Virus record (IMG/VR): IMGVR_UViG_3300044837_000127
Span: 1-53,102 of that record
Length of the DNA: 53,102 nucleotides
Direction: 5' to 3' (one strand)
Source: a virus
Under the pieces are notes generated by a model. That model did not search any database. It saw only the letters and a program-made list of their open reading frames with translations, and was not told where the DNA came from. Position numbers and translations under genes: made by a program. This document shows positions 8,318-16,178 of this stretch, piece after piece. How positions within the stretch are numbered: position 1 is the stretch's first letter; the number at the start of each line of letters is the position of its first letter.

Positions 8318-8331
8318 TGACGGTGCGGTCA
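8318..8331. promoter_or_regulatory. TGACSGnnCSGTCA operator site 1 with leftward promoter
   Basis: TGACGGTGCGGTCA. On the minus strand it forms -35 TTGACC, a 16-bp spacer and -10 TATGGT (8305-8310), ahead of the acidic repeat protein. The rightward side reads CTGACG, so it lacks the full -35 box. Confidence 0.75.
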
Positions 8332-8378
8332 ATAGGGGCTATGTGGACCGGCGATAAATATTTGGCTATGCCAAGCGC

Positions 8379-9263
8379 ATGTCATTCGCCCATCGTCGAA
8401 TCGATCTGGAATTCCAGCTAGGCCAAGGCGATTTTGGCAAAGCGGACTTCGATACCGTCCGGGTTTCCGGGTTGCGGGTCACGGCCACGGTCACGCGGTC
8501 GGGCGGCGCCCAAATGAGCGAATTAAACATGCGGGTCTTCGGGCTCCCGCTGGACGTCATGAACAAGCTGACGATCCTGAACATCCTTCGTCAGTATGAC
8601 GCCCGCCGCAACACCGTGGTCTTTTCGGCCGGCGATGATGGCAGCGTGGCGACATGCTTCATCGGCAACATCGTGGAAGCTTGGGCGGACATATCGCAGC
8701 CCGAAGGCGCCATGTACGTCCGGGCGGCCAGTGGCTATCTGGACTTGCTGCAGCCGGTGGCCCCGACCAGCTACAAAGGTGCGGTGGATGCGGCTTTCAT
8801 CCTGTCGGGGCTGGCGGCCCGGATGAATCCGCCGTTGACGGTGGAAAATAGCGGGGTGTCGGTCCAGCTCAGTAATCCGTATCTGGCCGGAACGCTGCTG
8901 GACCAGATCCGCGCCATCGCCCAGGCGGGCAATTTCAATTGCGTCATTGACGATGTAAACCGACGGTTGGCGATCTGGCCGGCCAACGGTGCCCGCGGCG
9001 GCCAGCGAACGGTGGTCGGGCCCGACACCGGCATGGTCGGCTATCCGTCATATACCCAGAGCGGCATTCAGCTAACGATGCTCTACAATCCGGCCATTGC
9101 CTTCGGTACGGAAATCCACGTGGAGTCCCAGCTCTTGCCGGCATCGGGCGGATGGATGGTCGCCCAGGTTTCGCATGATCTGGAAAGCGAGGTTCCGGGC
9201 GGCAAGTGGTTTACAAGGGTAGAGTGCGGCCTGATCGGTCAGGCGGTGCCGATCATCACTTAA
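8379..9263 (+). CDS. Baseplate hub protein
   Basis: 294 aa. Opens with a beta-rich domain (IDLEFQLGQGDFG, then RVSGLRVTATVTRSG), then AQMSELNMRVFGLPLDVMNKLT, typical of hub proteins of the gp27/gp44 class. The central part (GLAARMNPPLTVENSGV...LLDQIRAIAQAGNFNCVIDD) is also conserved in that class. The C-terminus repeats a strand-turn pattern (HVESQLLPASGGWMVAQVSHDLESE). It forms the centre of the baseplate and precedes the spike gene, as expected. No ribosome site is evident upstream. Confidence 0.75.
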   Translation: MSFAHRRIDLEFQLGQGDFGKADFDTVRVSGLRVTATVTRSGGAQMSELNMRVFGLPLDVMNKLTILNILRQYDARRNTVVFSAGDDGSVATCFIGNIVEAWADISQPEGAMYVRAASGYLDLLQPVAPTSYKGAVDAAFILSGLAARMNPPLTVENSGVSVQLSNPYLAGTLLDQIRAIAQAGNFNCVIDDVNRRLAIWPANGARGGQRTVVGPDTGMVGYPSYTQSGIQLTMLYNPAIAFGTEIHVESQLLPASGGWMVAQVSHDLESEVPGGKWFTRVECGLIGQAVPIIT

Positions 9264-9311
9264 CCACAGAGCCCTAGCCGCCCCCGCCCCAGCGTGATAA
9301 TCTCCCGCCCC

Positions 9312-9893
9312 ATGCCGGACGAATCCTATAAGGGCCAAGCGCGCATTCCCGACGCGGGGGGCGACTTTAACGAGCTCGCCTTTGTTTTCCGTCAGCTTTC
9401 CAGCGCCCTGGCCACCAGCCAGCCGGTTCTGGTGCAAGCGGTCGGTGCCGATGGTCTGACGGTCGACGTCCAGCCAATGGTGGCCCAGATCGACGGGGAG
9501 GGCAACGCAACGCCCCACGGGGTTATCCACAATGTTCCGGTACTCCGGGTCCAGGGCGGCACCAATGGAATTATCGTGGATCCGGTGGCCGGCGATATCG
9601 GCATGGCGGTCATTGCCAACAGGGATATCAGCAGCGTGAAGGCCAACCGCGCCCCCAGCAACCCCGGCTCGCGCCGGCAATTCGACTGGGCGGATGCGAT
9701 CTATATTCCGGGGATTCTCAATTTGACGCCCATGCAATTCGTCCGGGTCGGTGGTGCCGGCATCGCGCTGGAGGCGCCGCTGGTCACCGCGAGCGATAGC
9801 ATGCAAGTCGGGGCTGGCGCCACTGGGGTCATCACCGATATTACCGGACGGGTGGCCACGTTCGTCAAAGGCATCCTGGTGGAGCTCGCATGA
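9312..9893 (+). CDS. Baseplate spike protein (Gp138 N-domain/gpV-like)
   Basis: 193 aa from ATG 9312; an alternative GTG at 9294 would add six residues. The N-terminal half forms an OB-like domain (VDVQPMVAQIDGEGNATPHG, VLRVQGG...IIVDPVAGDIGMAVIANRDIS), matching Gp138/gpV spike proteins. The C-terminal half is a repetitive beta segment (LEAPLVTASDSMQVGAGATGVITDITGRVATFVKG) likely to form the trimeric needle. No clear ribosome site. The stop overlaps the next gene's ATG. Confidence 0.75.
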   Translation: MPDESYKGQARIPDAGGDFNELAFVFRQLSSALATSQPVLVQAVGADGLTVDVQPMVAQIDGEGNATPHGVIHNVPVLRVQGGTNGIIVDPVAGDIGMAVIANRDISSVKANRAPSNPGSRRQFDWADAIYIPGILNLTPMQFVRVGGAGIALEAPLVTASDSMQVGAGATGVITDITGRVATFVKGILVELA

Positions 9894-10225
9894 CCTTCGC
9901 ATCCGACGCCATCGCCCAGATCGACCGCGTGACCACGCAAGCGGAGCTGGACGCTATTGCACCGATCGTCACGGGGGCGCTGGGGGCCCAGATATCCGCC
10001 GCGGGCGCCGCCGAAGCGATTGTGGGACCACTGGCCGCGCTTGCTACCGCCAGCTTTTCCACGCTCCCCCAGGTGGTCACGTTCCTGCAGAGCATCCAGA
10101 CGGCGGTGCTGGGGCCCCAGGCGGCGGCGGCGGCCAAGCTGGTGGCCAACGGTGTGGCGGCCACTGCGGATCTGGCGGCGGTGACGGCCGCTATCGCTGC
10201 GGCGGAGGCACGGATTAACGGCTAG
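9890..10225 (+). CDS. Ala-rich helical protein, unknown function
   Basis: 111 aa, almost entirely Ala/Val/Ile/Thr, predicted helical (PQAAAAAKLVANGVAATADLAAV). It follows the spike gene with an ATGA overlap, so it is probably a small baseplate or fibre-associated protein. The stop shares the bases CTAG with the stop of the converging leftward gene. No family recognised. Confidence 0.55.
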   Translation: MTFASDAIAQIDRVTTQAELDAIAPIVTGALGAQISAAGAAEAIVGPLAALATASFSTLPQVVTFLQSIQTAVLGPQAAAAAKLVANGVAATADLAAVTAAIAAAEARING

Positions 10226-10326
10226 GTCAGTAGCCGGATAGCGACATACGCACAGTCGACCAACAGGGCCACCCGAAACCAGCGGGCGCATGTCGCACCA
10301 AAATACTCTTCGATCTTGCCTATCAT
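10222..10326 (-). CDS. 34-aa predicted membrane peptide
   Basis: Begins MIGKIEEYFG and ends with a hydrophobic helix (VALLVDCAYVAIRLL). Last gene of a four-gene leftward cassette; its ATG overlaps the preceding stop (ATGA). The stop overlaps the converging gene at CTAG. Reality is supported by the tight coupling; function unknown. Confidence 0.5.
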   Translation of the reverse strand: MIGKIEEYFGATCARWFRVALLVDCAYVAIRLLT

Positions 10327-10520
10327 CGCGGCACCAAGCACTTGCTGCAGCAATGAATCCAGCCATTCCCACGTCTGAAAACGCGCCAATGGGCCCGACT
10401 CAATTTCTCGAAAGCATCGTTCCAGTCGGACTCGCCGGTTTCCAGAGTCTCTTCGCAATTGACCATATTCTGCTGGTCGCAGAGAAAGACGATCGCTCCA
10501 TATTGGCGTTCGACGGTCAC
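10323..10520 (-). CDS. Small Cys-rich predicted zinc protein
   Basis: 65 aa from GTG 10520, which overlaps the preceding stop (GTGA). It has FLCDQQNMVNCE near the N-terminus, then RAHWRVFRRGNGWIHCCSKC. The layout (early C..C, a Gly-Trp or His-Trp turn, then W-x-H-x-C-x-x-C) is common in small phage proteins of unknown function. Third gene of the leftward cassette. Confidence 0.6.
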   Translation of the reverse strand: MTVERQYGAIVFLCDQQNMVNCEETLETGESDWNDAFEKLSRAHWRVFRRGNGWIHCCSKCLVPR

Positions 10521-10708
10521 GGTGTGTGGCCCGCGCGAAGAAGCGCCTCTGCGATATCCCCGGCCAGCCGCGCCGCTTCGTCCGGACATAGTTCGATCGC
10601 TACGCCGGTCACTTTAGGGCCATCCAATTTGGCGAAATTTAACGTCACGCCTTCCGCGGTTGGAGTCACCATTGCGCGCAGGCCGCTACGGAGATTGAAG
10701 CCGCTCAT
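10517..10708 (-). CDS. Small hypothetical protein
   Basis: 63 aa: MSGFNLRSGLRAM, then strands (VTLNFAKLDGPKVTGVAIEL) and a C-terminal helix (PDEAARLAGDIAEALLRAG). Starts in an ATGA overlap with the upstream gene and is second in the cassette. No family recognised; the compact strand-helix layout and tight coupling support a real gene. Confidence 0.6.
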   Translation of the reverse strand: MSGFNLRSGLRAMVTPTAEGVTLNFAKLDGPKVTGVAIELCPDEAARLAGDIAEALLRAGHTP

Positions 10709-10941
10709 GCCGCGTCGTTCTGCCCGTTATAGGGCGTATCGAGCGGCGGCGGGAGGACACTTTCCAGCGCCCGAATCTCCGCCATGGTTCCGGCAATAGC
10801 CATCGCCCTTTCGCTGTCGAGCCACGATCTTTTGCGCCGATAGATTTCGATCATTTCGCGCCGCGACCGTAGCAAATTGCACAACTCGATTCTGATTTCG
10901 CGGCACGTCAGGCCATGATTCTTGCCCTCAAATTTTTCCAT
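10705..10941 (-). CDS. Small charged helical protein
   Basis: 78 aa, first gene of the leftward cassette behind operator site 2. Ribosome site AGAAGGAG lies about 10 bases upstream of the ATG. Rich in Arg/Glu and predicted helical (IRIELCNLLRSRREMIEIYRRKRSWLDSERAMAI), so it could form a coiled coil. Stop overlaps the next ATG. No family recognised. Confidence 0.65.
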   Translation of the reverse strand: MEKFEGKNHGLTCREIRIELCNLLRSRREMIEIYRRKRSWLDSERAMAIAGTMAEIRALESVLPPPLDTPYNGQNDAA

Positions 10942-10984
10942 TTCGAATCGCTCCTTCTCTGTCCCGACTCGTATTATCGAGTGC

Positions 10985-10998
10985 TGACCGAGCCGTCA
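10985..10998. promoter_or_regulatory. TGACSGnnCSGTCA operator site 2 with leftward promoter
   Basis: TGACCGAGCCGTCA. Minus strand: -35 TTGACG, 17-bp spacer, -10 TAATAC (10971-10976), ahead of the four-gene cassette 10941-10222. The rightward side reads CTGACC, so it is a weaker -35 toward the gp25-like gene at 11046. Confidence 0.8.
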
Positions 10999-11045
10999 AT
11001 CCCCCATAATTGCCCACACCCCGCCGCCATGCTAGACCCGTGACT

Positions 11046-11396
11046 ATGGCCTCAACGCTCTTGCTGGATCGAAACGCCTGGGATTTAGCGGTGGATGCCA
11101 TCGGCAACATCGCATTGGCCAGCGAGCCCTACAGCATCCTGCAGGACGTGGCGTCCGCTTGCCGGTTGTTCCAGGGCGAGCTCTGGTACGGGGGGACCGA
11201 CGGGCTTCCCTATTTCGATCAGATACTGGGCGAATATCAGCCCATCCAGGTGCTGAAGGATGGGCTGGTGCGGGCCGCGCTGTCGGTGCCGGGCGTACTG
11301 GCCGCGACGGTTTTCCTGACCGCCGTGGTGGGCCGCCAGATCAGCGGTCAGGTCCAGATAACCACCAGCGCCGGCCCGGCAATCGTCACGCTCTAG
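11046..11396 (+). CDS. Baseplate wedge protein, gp25-like
   Basis: 116 aa. Starts at ATG 11046 (MASTLLLDRNAWDL). The sequence WDLAVDAIGNIAL, QDVASACRLFQGELWY and PYFDQILG, then AALSVPGVLAATVF is the usual gp25-like/GPW wedge pattern, including the region equivalent to the EPR core. Wedges link hub and sheath. It precedes the baseplate J gene, separated from it by a leftward cassette. Stop shares CTAG with the converging gene. Confidence 0.75.
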   Translation: MASTLLLDRNAWDLAVDAIGNIALASEPYSILQDVASACRLFQGELWYGGTDGLPYFDQILGEYQPIQVLKDGLVRAALSVPGVLAATVFLTAVVGRQISGQVQITTSAGPAIVTL

Positions 11397-11650
11397 CGGG
11401 GTGGCGGCAGCGAGTCCGGGTGCTTGGGGCGGAAGCCGCCCGCATCTTGCGCCCGATCAAACGCATCCTTGCGCGCTTTGACGGCATCGGGCAGGCCGGT
11501 ATCGAACCGGGCTTGCTCTGCCGGGACGCCGCCCAGCAGCGTGCTGATGCCCGCCGTGATCTTGGTGAAGGCCGGCGTATCCGCGCCCGCCAGCCGTGCC
11601 GCCTGTAGCGCAAGGTCGACGAAGGGTTTGATTTTGGTCAGGTCGATCAT
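11393..11650 (-). CDS. Small helical protein after lipoprotein, unknown function
   Basis: 85 aa. Helical N-terminus (LTKIKPFVDLALQAARLAGAD, then FTKITAGISTLLGG), charged middle and a Pro/Arg-rich end. It overlaps the stop of the upstream lipoprotein gene (ATGA) and is last in the leftward membrane cassette 12392-11393. The cassette order (membrane protein, lipoprotein, small protein) resembles lysis or cell-envelope modules, but no lysis family is recognisable here. Confidence 0.6.
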   Translation of the reverse strand: MIDLTKIKPFVDLALQAARLAGADTPAFTKITAGISTLLGGVPAEQARFDTGLPDAVKARKDAFDRAQDAGGFRPKHPDSLPPPR

Positions 11651-12135
11651 TGGCCGGATCCTCTCGCATTGGCCGCGCGGACAAGCTCCGCGAGCTGATT
11701 CGTATAGCTGTCCGCTTTGGCCAGATTGTCCGCGAAGGCGACGGGATCACGCGCATCGAACGCGGCGCCCGCACGGTCCAGATGATGCTCGATTCGGCAA
11801 CCCAGCGCGAGCGCCCGGCCCCCTTCGTCGGTGATCGTCGCAAGGTCCGCCATGACCATCGCGCAGAAATTAGCGCGCGGACGGCCGGTGTCCGGATCGT
11901 TGGACCGCGCAATGGCGCCCGATGTGAAGGCGGCGGTCAGATTGTCCGCGACCGAACGGGCCAGATGGTTGGCGGCGGTCAGCTTCGTCTGGTCCAGAAC
12001 GATCGCTCCGGCCGGCGGTGGCGCGGCGCCCAGCAGCACACCCAGGCCCCCCAATCCGATGCCGGCGGCATTTTGCCAACCGGCACACCCGGTAAGCGAC
12101 AGGACGATTGCGGCGACGATGGCAAAGCGTTTCAT
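11647..12135 (-). CDS. Phage lipoprotein
   Basis: 162 aa. Clear lipoprotein signal: MKRF, hydrophobic AIVAAIVLSL, lipobox LTGC-A with Cys at residue 17. The rest is Ala-rich and helical with two later Cys (ANFCAMV and ALGCRIEHH). Ribosome site AAGGA is 8 bases upstream. The product should be anchored to the outer or inner membrane. It might be an outer-membrane spanin or an exclusion protein; nothing in the sequence decides this. ATGA overlaps at both ends show a coupled three-gene unit. Confidence 0.75.
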   Translation of the reverse strand: MKRFAIVAAIVLSLTGCAGWQNAAGIGLGGLGVLLGAAPPPAGAIVLDQTKLTAANHLARSVADNLTAAFTSGAIARSNDPDTGRPRANFCAMVMADLATITDEGGRALALGCRIEHHLDRAGAAFDARDPVAFADNLAKADSYTNQLAELVRAANARGSGQ

Positions 12136-12392
12136 GTCCGATCCTTCAGCGTGATTCGTGGGGCAATGTCTTGGGTGAGGCGGCCCTGGACCGTCATACC
12201 AGCGCCAATGACGCCAAGTAACGTCAGGGCAAAATCGGTCCATACGGCCAAATCGTTCGGTGCGATATCCCGAACAAGGCCGGTGCGCTCCAGAATGGTG
12301 GCGAAAGCGGCGACTAGAGCCCCGACGATCACGCGGGACCGATACCACGGCATGTTGCGGGCGTATCGGACGGTCTTGCGGCTTTTGGTCAT
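12132..12392 (-). CDS. Two-helix membrane protein (holin-like candidate)
   Basis: 86 aa from ATG 12392; an in-frame GTG at 12398 is possible. Basic N-terminus (TKSRKTVRYARNMPWYRSR), first membrane helix VIVGALVAAFATIL, second FALTLLGVIGAGMTVQG. Size and topology suit a holin, and it precedes a lipoprotein gene. The predicted promoter at operator site 3 would start transcription within a few bases of the ATG, so the mRNA may be nearly leaderless. No holin family is matched directly. Confidence 0.6.
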   Translation of the reverse strand: MTKSRKTVRYARNMPWYRSRVIVGALVAAFATILERTGLVRDIAPNDLAVWTDFALTLLGVIGAGMTVQGRLTQDIAPRITLKDRT

Positions 12393-12415
12393 AGTCACGC
12401 GGGTTTATCGGCAAT

Positions 12416-12429
12416 TGACCGTGCCGTCA
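12416..12429. promoter_or_regulatory. TGACSGnnCSGTCA operator site 3 with leftward promoter
   Basis: TGACCGTGCCGTCA, flanked by T and A on both sides so both strands carry TTGAC. Leftward: -35 TTGACG, 17 bp, -10 TAAACC (12402-12407) immediately before the membrane protein gene. Rightward, a TATAAT lies 20 bases after TTGACC, a poor spacing. Confidence 0.8.
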
Positions 12430-12439
12430 ATGCGAGCCG

Positions 12440-12598
12440 TTATAATCGCCCCAGCAGCCACAAAATGAGAATGATAACAAGCACCGTGCCGAGCAACCCG
12501 GACGGCCCGTATCCCAAATTGCGGGCGTACCCCCATGTCGGCAACGATCCGACCAGTAAAATCACAAGGATGACGATAATGAGGGTGGTGACGGACAT
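12440..12598 (-). CDS. DUF3309 small membrane protein
   Basis: 52 aa. Two hydrophobic segments (LIIVILVILLVG and TVLVIILILWLLGRL) flank a short loop with the family signature LPTWGYARNLGYGPSG. DUF3309 proteins are tiny membrane proteins common in alphaproteobacteria and other proteobacteria; function unknown. A good ribosome site (GGAAGGA) lies 7 bases before the ATG. It lies upstream of operator site 3 on the same strand. Confidence 0.85.
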   Translation of the reverse strand: MSVTTLIIVILVILLVGSLPTWGYARNLGYGPSGLLGTVLVIILILWLLGRL

Positions 12599-12665
12599 GT
12601 GCGTTTCCTTCCGTGCGAGCCGCGACTATAGCGCCTTGCGCCCCCTTATGCTACGCCTCTAGCCG

Positions 12666-14093
12666 ATGGCTACCAACGTCCCGCAACCGACCTTCGGACC
12701 CAACGGTTTTATCGCACCGCTGGAGTCCGCAATTCTGGCCGGGATACTGGCGGATTACAACGCGGCGTTCGGTGGCAACCTCAATCTGGACCAGACCACC
12801 CCGCAAGGCCAGCTCGCGGTCAGCATGGCGGCGGTGCTGGGCTATGCGAACGATTTATATCTGGCGTACACCAACGGCGTCGATCCGGCCTTTGCGAACG
12901 GCCGGATGCAGGACGCCATTGCGCGCATCTATTTTCTGGAGCGCAAGCCGGCGCTGCCAACGACGGTCCAGGCGGTTTGTAGCGGCCTGACCGGGACCAT
13001 CATTTTCAGCGGCGCCAAGGCCATCACCACCGACGGCCACATTTTCCAGGCGACGGCCACCAGCACCATTCCGGCCGGCGGCTCGGTCACGCTGCCCTTT
13101 GAGTGCCTGGAAACCGGGCCGATCCCATGTCCGCCGGGGGCGCTCAACAGCATTTATCAAACCCTCCCCGGCTGGGACAGCGTGACCAATCCCGATTACG
13201 GCATTTCGGGGCAGGACGTGGAGAGCCGCGCGGACTTCGAAGAGCGTCGGATTGAATCTGTTGCGATCAATGCGGCCGGTACGTTACCCGCCATTCACGG
13301 ATCGGTCCATGGCGTGGCCGGAGTGCTGGATGCCTATGTGACCGAAAACAATACTGGTTCGCCGGTGACGATCGGCGGTGTCAGCATCGCCGCGCACAGC
13401 CTGTACGTATGCGTTGCCGGTGGTGCGCCAGCCGACGTCGCCAAGGCCATCTGGCGCAAGAAAAATCCGGGGTGCGGCTACACCGGCGCCACCACCGTGA
13501 CCGTGGTGGACGATAATAGCGGCTACTCGATTCCCTATCCCAGCTATTCGGTCAGTTTTCAGACGGCCGCACCGTTGCAAATCGTCTTCGCGGTCAGCAT
13601 TGCGTCCAACGCCCTCATACCCGCGGATGCGGAGGCCCAGGTGGCGGCGGCCATTATCGCGGCGTTTACCGGAAGTGACGGTGGGGAGCGGGCCAAAATC
13701 GGCGCGACCGTCTTTGCCAGCCGTTTCTATGCGAACGTGGCAGCACTGGGGGCCTGGGGACAATCGATTATCGCCATCAATGTCGGATCGGCCAACAGCC
13801 CGGCGGCCACTTATACCGCAAGCATTTCCGGTCTGACCATGACCGTCACGGCGGTGGCGAGCGGAACGCTTGCGGTCGGTCAGACCGTAACCGGCGCGGG
13901 GTTGCTGCCGGGCACGGTCATTACCGCGTTTGGCACCGGAGCTGGAGGCACCGGCACCTATACGCTTGGCAAATCCCAGACGGTGGCAAGCGGTACCCGC
14001 AAGTCGGTATCGGCGACCGCGGACAGCGTGACGGTGAATATCGACCAGGTTCCGACGCTGGACGCCGCCGATGTTCATGTGACGATTGTTTAA
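12666..14093 (+). CDS. Baseplate J-like wedge protein
   Basis: 475 aa. The family pattern is clear: [23 protein letters not shown] near residue 45, [19 protein letters not shown] near residue 158, [21 protein letters not shown] near residue 187, and the final [21 protein letters not shown]. Baseplate J proteins form the wedge ring that triggers sheath contraction. An extra Gly/Thr-rich module, also present in sheath and decoration proteins, is inserted near residues 381-450, just before the conserved C-terminal strand. The stop overlaps the next ATG (TAATG). Confidence 0.9.
   Translation: MATNVPQPTFGPNGFIAPLESAILAGILADYNAAFGGNLNLDQTTPQGQLAVSMAAVLGYANDLYLAYTNGVDPAFANGRMQDAIARIYFLERKPALPTTVQAVCSGLTGTIIFSGAKAITTDGHIFQATATSTIPAGGSVTLPFECLETGPIPCPPGALNSIYQTLPGWDSVTNPDYGISGQDVESRADFEERRIESVAINAAGTLPAIHGSVHGVAGVLDAYVTENNTGSPVTIGGVSIAAHSLYVCVAGGAPADVAKAIWRKKNPGCGYTGATTVTVVDDNSGYSIPYPSYSVSFQTAAPLQIVFAVSIASNALIPADAEAQVAAAIIAAFTGSDGGERAKIGATVFASRFYANVAALGAWGQSIIAINVGSANSPAATYTASISGLTMTVTAVASGTLAVGQTVTGAGLLPGTVITAFGTGAGGTGTYTLGKSQTVASGTRKSVSATADSVTVNIDQVPTLDAADVHVTIV
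13810..14015 (+). repeat. Virion-protein module, copy 2 (in baseplate J)
   Basis: Encodes [18 protein letters not shown], then VGQTVTGAG, then [19 protein letters not shown]. Same pattern as the module at 2617-2820 and the pair at 50764-51141. Confidence 0.8.
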
Positions 14094-14770
14094 TGTCAGG
14101 GACGCCTTCCCCTCCGCACCCGCCGCCGCTACCTCCACCCGTGCCGCCACCGCCGCCGGGACCGGATTATCCACCCGCGCCTCCGCAAGCGCCCGGTCCG
14201 CCATATCCGATCGCCCAGACGATCATCAGTCAGTATCAGAACAGCCCGATTCTGATGCGGCTGGTGGCCAACCTTGTGGAGTATTTTGATCCCACGGTCC
14301 GGCTCAACGACTTTTACAATTTGATCTGGAACATCGATTCCGCGCAAGGCTGGGGGCTTGACGTCTGGGGGCGCATTCTAGGCGTCGGGCGACTACTGCA
14401 CGTTCCTATTCCGGGGACGTATCTGGGGTGGCTGGAAGCAACCGACGGACATACTTTTGGGGAAGGTATCTGGTACGGCGGCGCCGCGCCACTGACGGAA
14501 AATTTCTATCTGTCGGACGGGGTGTTTCGCCGGGTGCTGCTGGCCAAGGCATTTGCCAACATTTGCGACGGGTCGATTCCGGCCATAAATCAGATCCTCA
14601 TTAACCTGTTTCCGGACTATGGAAACTGCTATGTCATTGACAACCTGGATATGACGATAACCTATCGCTTCACCGACGTATTGAGCGCTCCGGACTCCAC
14701 GCTCGCCCAGCAATCGGGGGTGTTACCGAAGCCGGCCGGCGTAGCGGCAAGTTTCCACATAGGACCATAG
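14093..14770 (+). CDS. DUF2612 baseplate protein
   Basis: 225 aa. DUF2612 pattern: LIWNIDSAQGWGLDVWGRILGVGR near residue 77 and a region around FRRVLLAKAFANICDGSIPAINQIL near residue 145. The family follows baseplate J and probably links wedges to fibres. Unusual here is an N-terminal 45-residue stretch that is nearly all proline and glycine, likely a rigid or disordered extension. The start overlaps the baseplate J stop. Confidence 0.85.
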   Translation: MSGTPSPPHPPPLPPPVPPPPPGPDYPPAPPQAPGPPYPIAQTIISQYQNSPILMRLVANLVEYFDPTVRLNDFYNLIWNIDSAQGWGLDVWGRILGVGRLLHVPIPGTYLGWLEATDGHTFGEGIWYGGAAPLTENFYLSDGVFRRVLLAKAFANICDGSIPAINQILINLFPDYGNCYVIDNLDMTITYRFTDVLSAPDSTLAQQSGVLPKPAGVAASFHIGP

Positions 14771-14773
14771 GCG

Positions 14774-15559
14774 ATGCTAGCAAGCGACATTCCGACCACC
14801 AAATTCCCGATTCCCTGGGGCAACAACGCGAGTGGCACCTATAAGCTGGTACCGATTCCGACCGCCTCGCAAATCGGCGTGACCAGTGGCGCCGCATCGC
14901 TGACCGACGGCTTTCCCCCACTCAATTTTCAGTCGGTTGCGTCCGGCGGCGTCCCGCCCCGCGGCAAGGATATGAACGGCATTTTATACGAACTGTCGGG
15001 ATGGTCACGCTGGGCGCAAGCGGGCGGCCCGATCCAGTATGACGGCACGTTCGCTGCCGCGATTGGGGGCTATCCGGCTGGTGCGGTGCTGATGAGCAAC
15101 CCGATCGGCATTCTTTGGGTATCGACCGCGGACAATAATACCACCGATCCCGATGGCGGCTCGCCGGCCGATTGGGAACCGCTGATGCCGGTGAAGGCGC
15201 CGGACCCCCTGGACGAGACGGACGATACGAATTTTGTCACGCCGATGGGGCTCGCTGCGGCGTTGTTGGAATTGCCGCCTGGGTGCGATCTCAATCAGAA
15301 CGGCTATTACACGCTGCCCGGCGGCCTGATCCACCAGTGGGGCCGGTTCACCATCAGCAGCGGGATCAATCTGACGGTCGGTTTCCCGATCGCTTTTCCG
15401 ACCGCCTGTTTTTCTTGTGTGGTCGGTGGCGGCAACAGCACCGCCAACCAAGATAATCAAGTGTCGCTTATTTCGGGCAGCATTACCCTCAGTCAATTCC
15501 AGACCCGCTATTTGCCGTCGGGTAGCGTACAGGGCACGTTTATCGCCTATGGCAATTAG
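14774..15559 (+). CDS. Tail fibre protein with gp53-like C-terminal domain
   Basis: 261 aa. The N-terminal part (FPIPWGNNAS, then PPRGKDMNGILYELSGWSRW) is typical of fibre proteins that attach to the baseplate. The C-terminal domain (YTLPGGLIHQWGRFT, then FPIAFPTACFSCVVGGG) is the gp53-like fold seen at fibre tips. It may contribute to receptor contact or chaperone the fibre tip. It lies directly after DUF2612, in the usual order. Confidence 0.8.
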   Translation: MLASDIPTTKFPIPWGNNASGTYKLVPIPTASQIGVTSGAASLTDGFPPLNFQSVASGGVPPRGKDMNGILYELSGWSRWAQAGGPIQYDGTFAAAIGGYPAGAVLMSNPIGILWVSTADNNTTDPDGGSPADWEPLMPVKAPDPLDETDDTNFVTPMGLAAALLELPPGCDLNQNGYYTLPGGLIHQWGRFTISSGINLTVGFPIAFPTACFSCVVGGGNSTANQDNQVSLISGSITLSQFQTRYLPSGSVQGTFIAYGN

Positions 15560-15614
15560 CGGAACGGTGCGCTAGGTAGTAAAGTAATAGTCCGCCAGAT
15601 CAGGGGATTTTCCA

Positions 15615-16166
15615 ATGCAGCTATCCGTTGCCGTCCGTAACGCCCGGCTCGATTCGATCGAATTGACCATCGGCACCGCCGCGCTTCTTCGCATCTATTC
15701 GGGCGCCATGCCCGCCAATTGCGCCGCCGCGGCGACCGGCACGTTACTGGCCGAGCTCGCGTTGCCGTCGGATTACATGGCGGCGGCGAGCGGTGGCAGC
15801 AAGGCCAAGTCCGGCACGTGGGAAGATACCGCCGCGAACGCTTCGGGCTATGCGGGCTATTATCGCTTCTATGACAGCGGCGGGACCAATTGTGGCATTC
15901 AGGATCTGGTATCCCAAGCCTGGGCGGCCAGCACGGCGTACGTCCTCAACCAGCAGGCCAACAATGGCGGCAACGTCTACCGCGTGACCACGGCTGGCAC
16001 GTCCGCCGGGTCGGGCGGTCCGACCGGCACCGGCACGGGCATCACCGACAATACCGTGGTCTGGGATTATGTCGGTCCCGTCGGTATGACCGTCGATAAT
16101 ACCAATTTCGCGGTCGGACAGGACTTCCTGGTCACGGGGTACACCCTGACCGACGGCAACGCATAA
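15615..16166 (+). CDS. Tail/virion protein with carbohydrate-binding-like segment
   Basis: 183 aa. The N-terminal half is of a type seen in small phage structural proteins (ALLRIYSGAMPANCAAAATGTLLAELALPS). Near residue 98 a segment reads WAASTAYVLNQQ, VYRVTTAGTSAGSGGPTGTG and VVWDYVG. This is the pattern of short carbohydrate-binding-like modules found in fibres. The same module type starts the next gene. Ribosome site AGGGG lies before the ATG. Likely displayed at the tail tip. Confidence 0.65.
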   Translation: MQLSVAVRNARLDSIELTIGTAALLRIYSGAMPANCAAAATGTLLAELALPSDYMAAASGGSKAKSGTWEDTAANASGYAGYYRFYDSGGTNCGIQDLVSQAWAASTAYVLNQQANNGGNVYRVTTAGTSAGSGGPTGTGTGITDNTVVWDYVGPVGMTVDNTNFAVGQDFLVTGYTLTDGNA

Positions 16167-16178
16167 GGGCGCGGCGGC

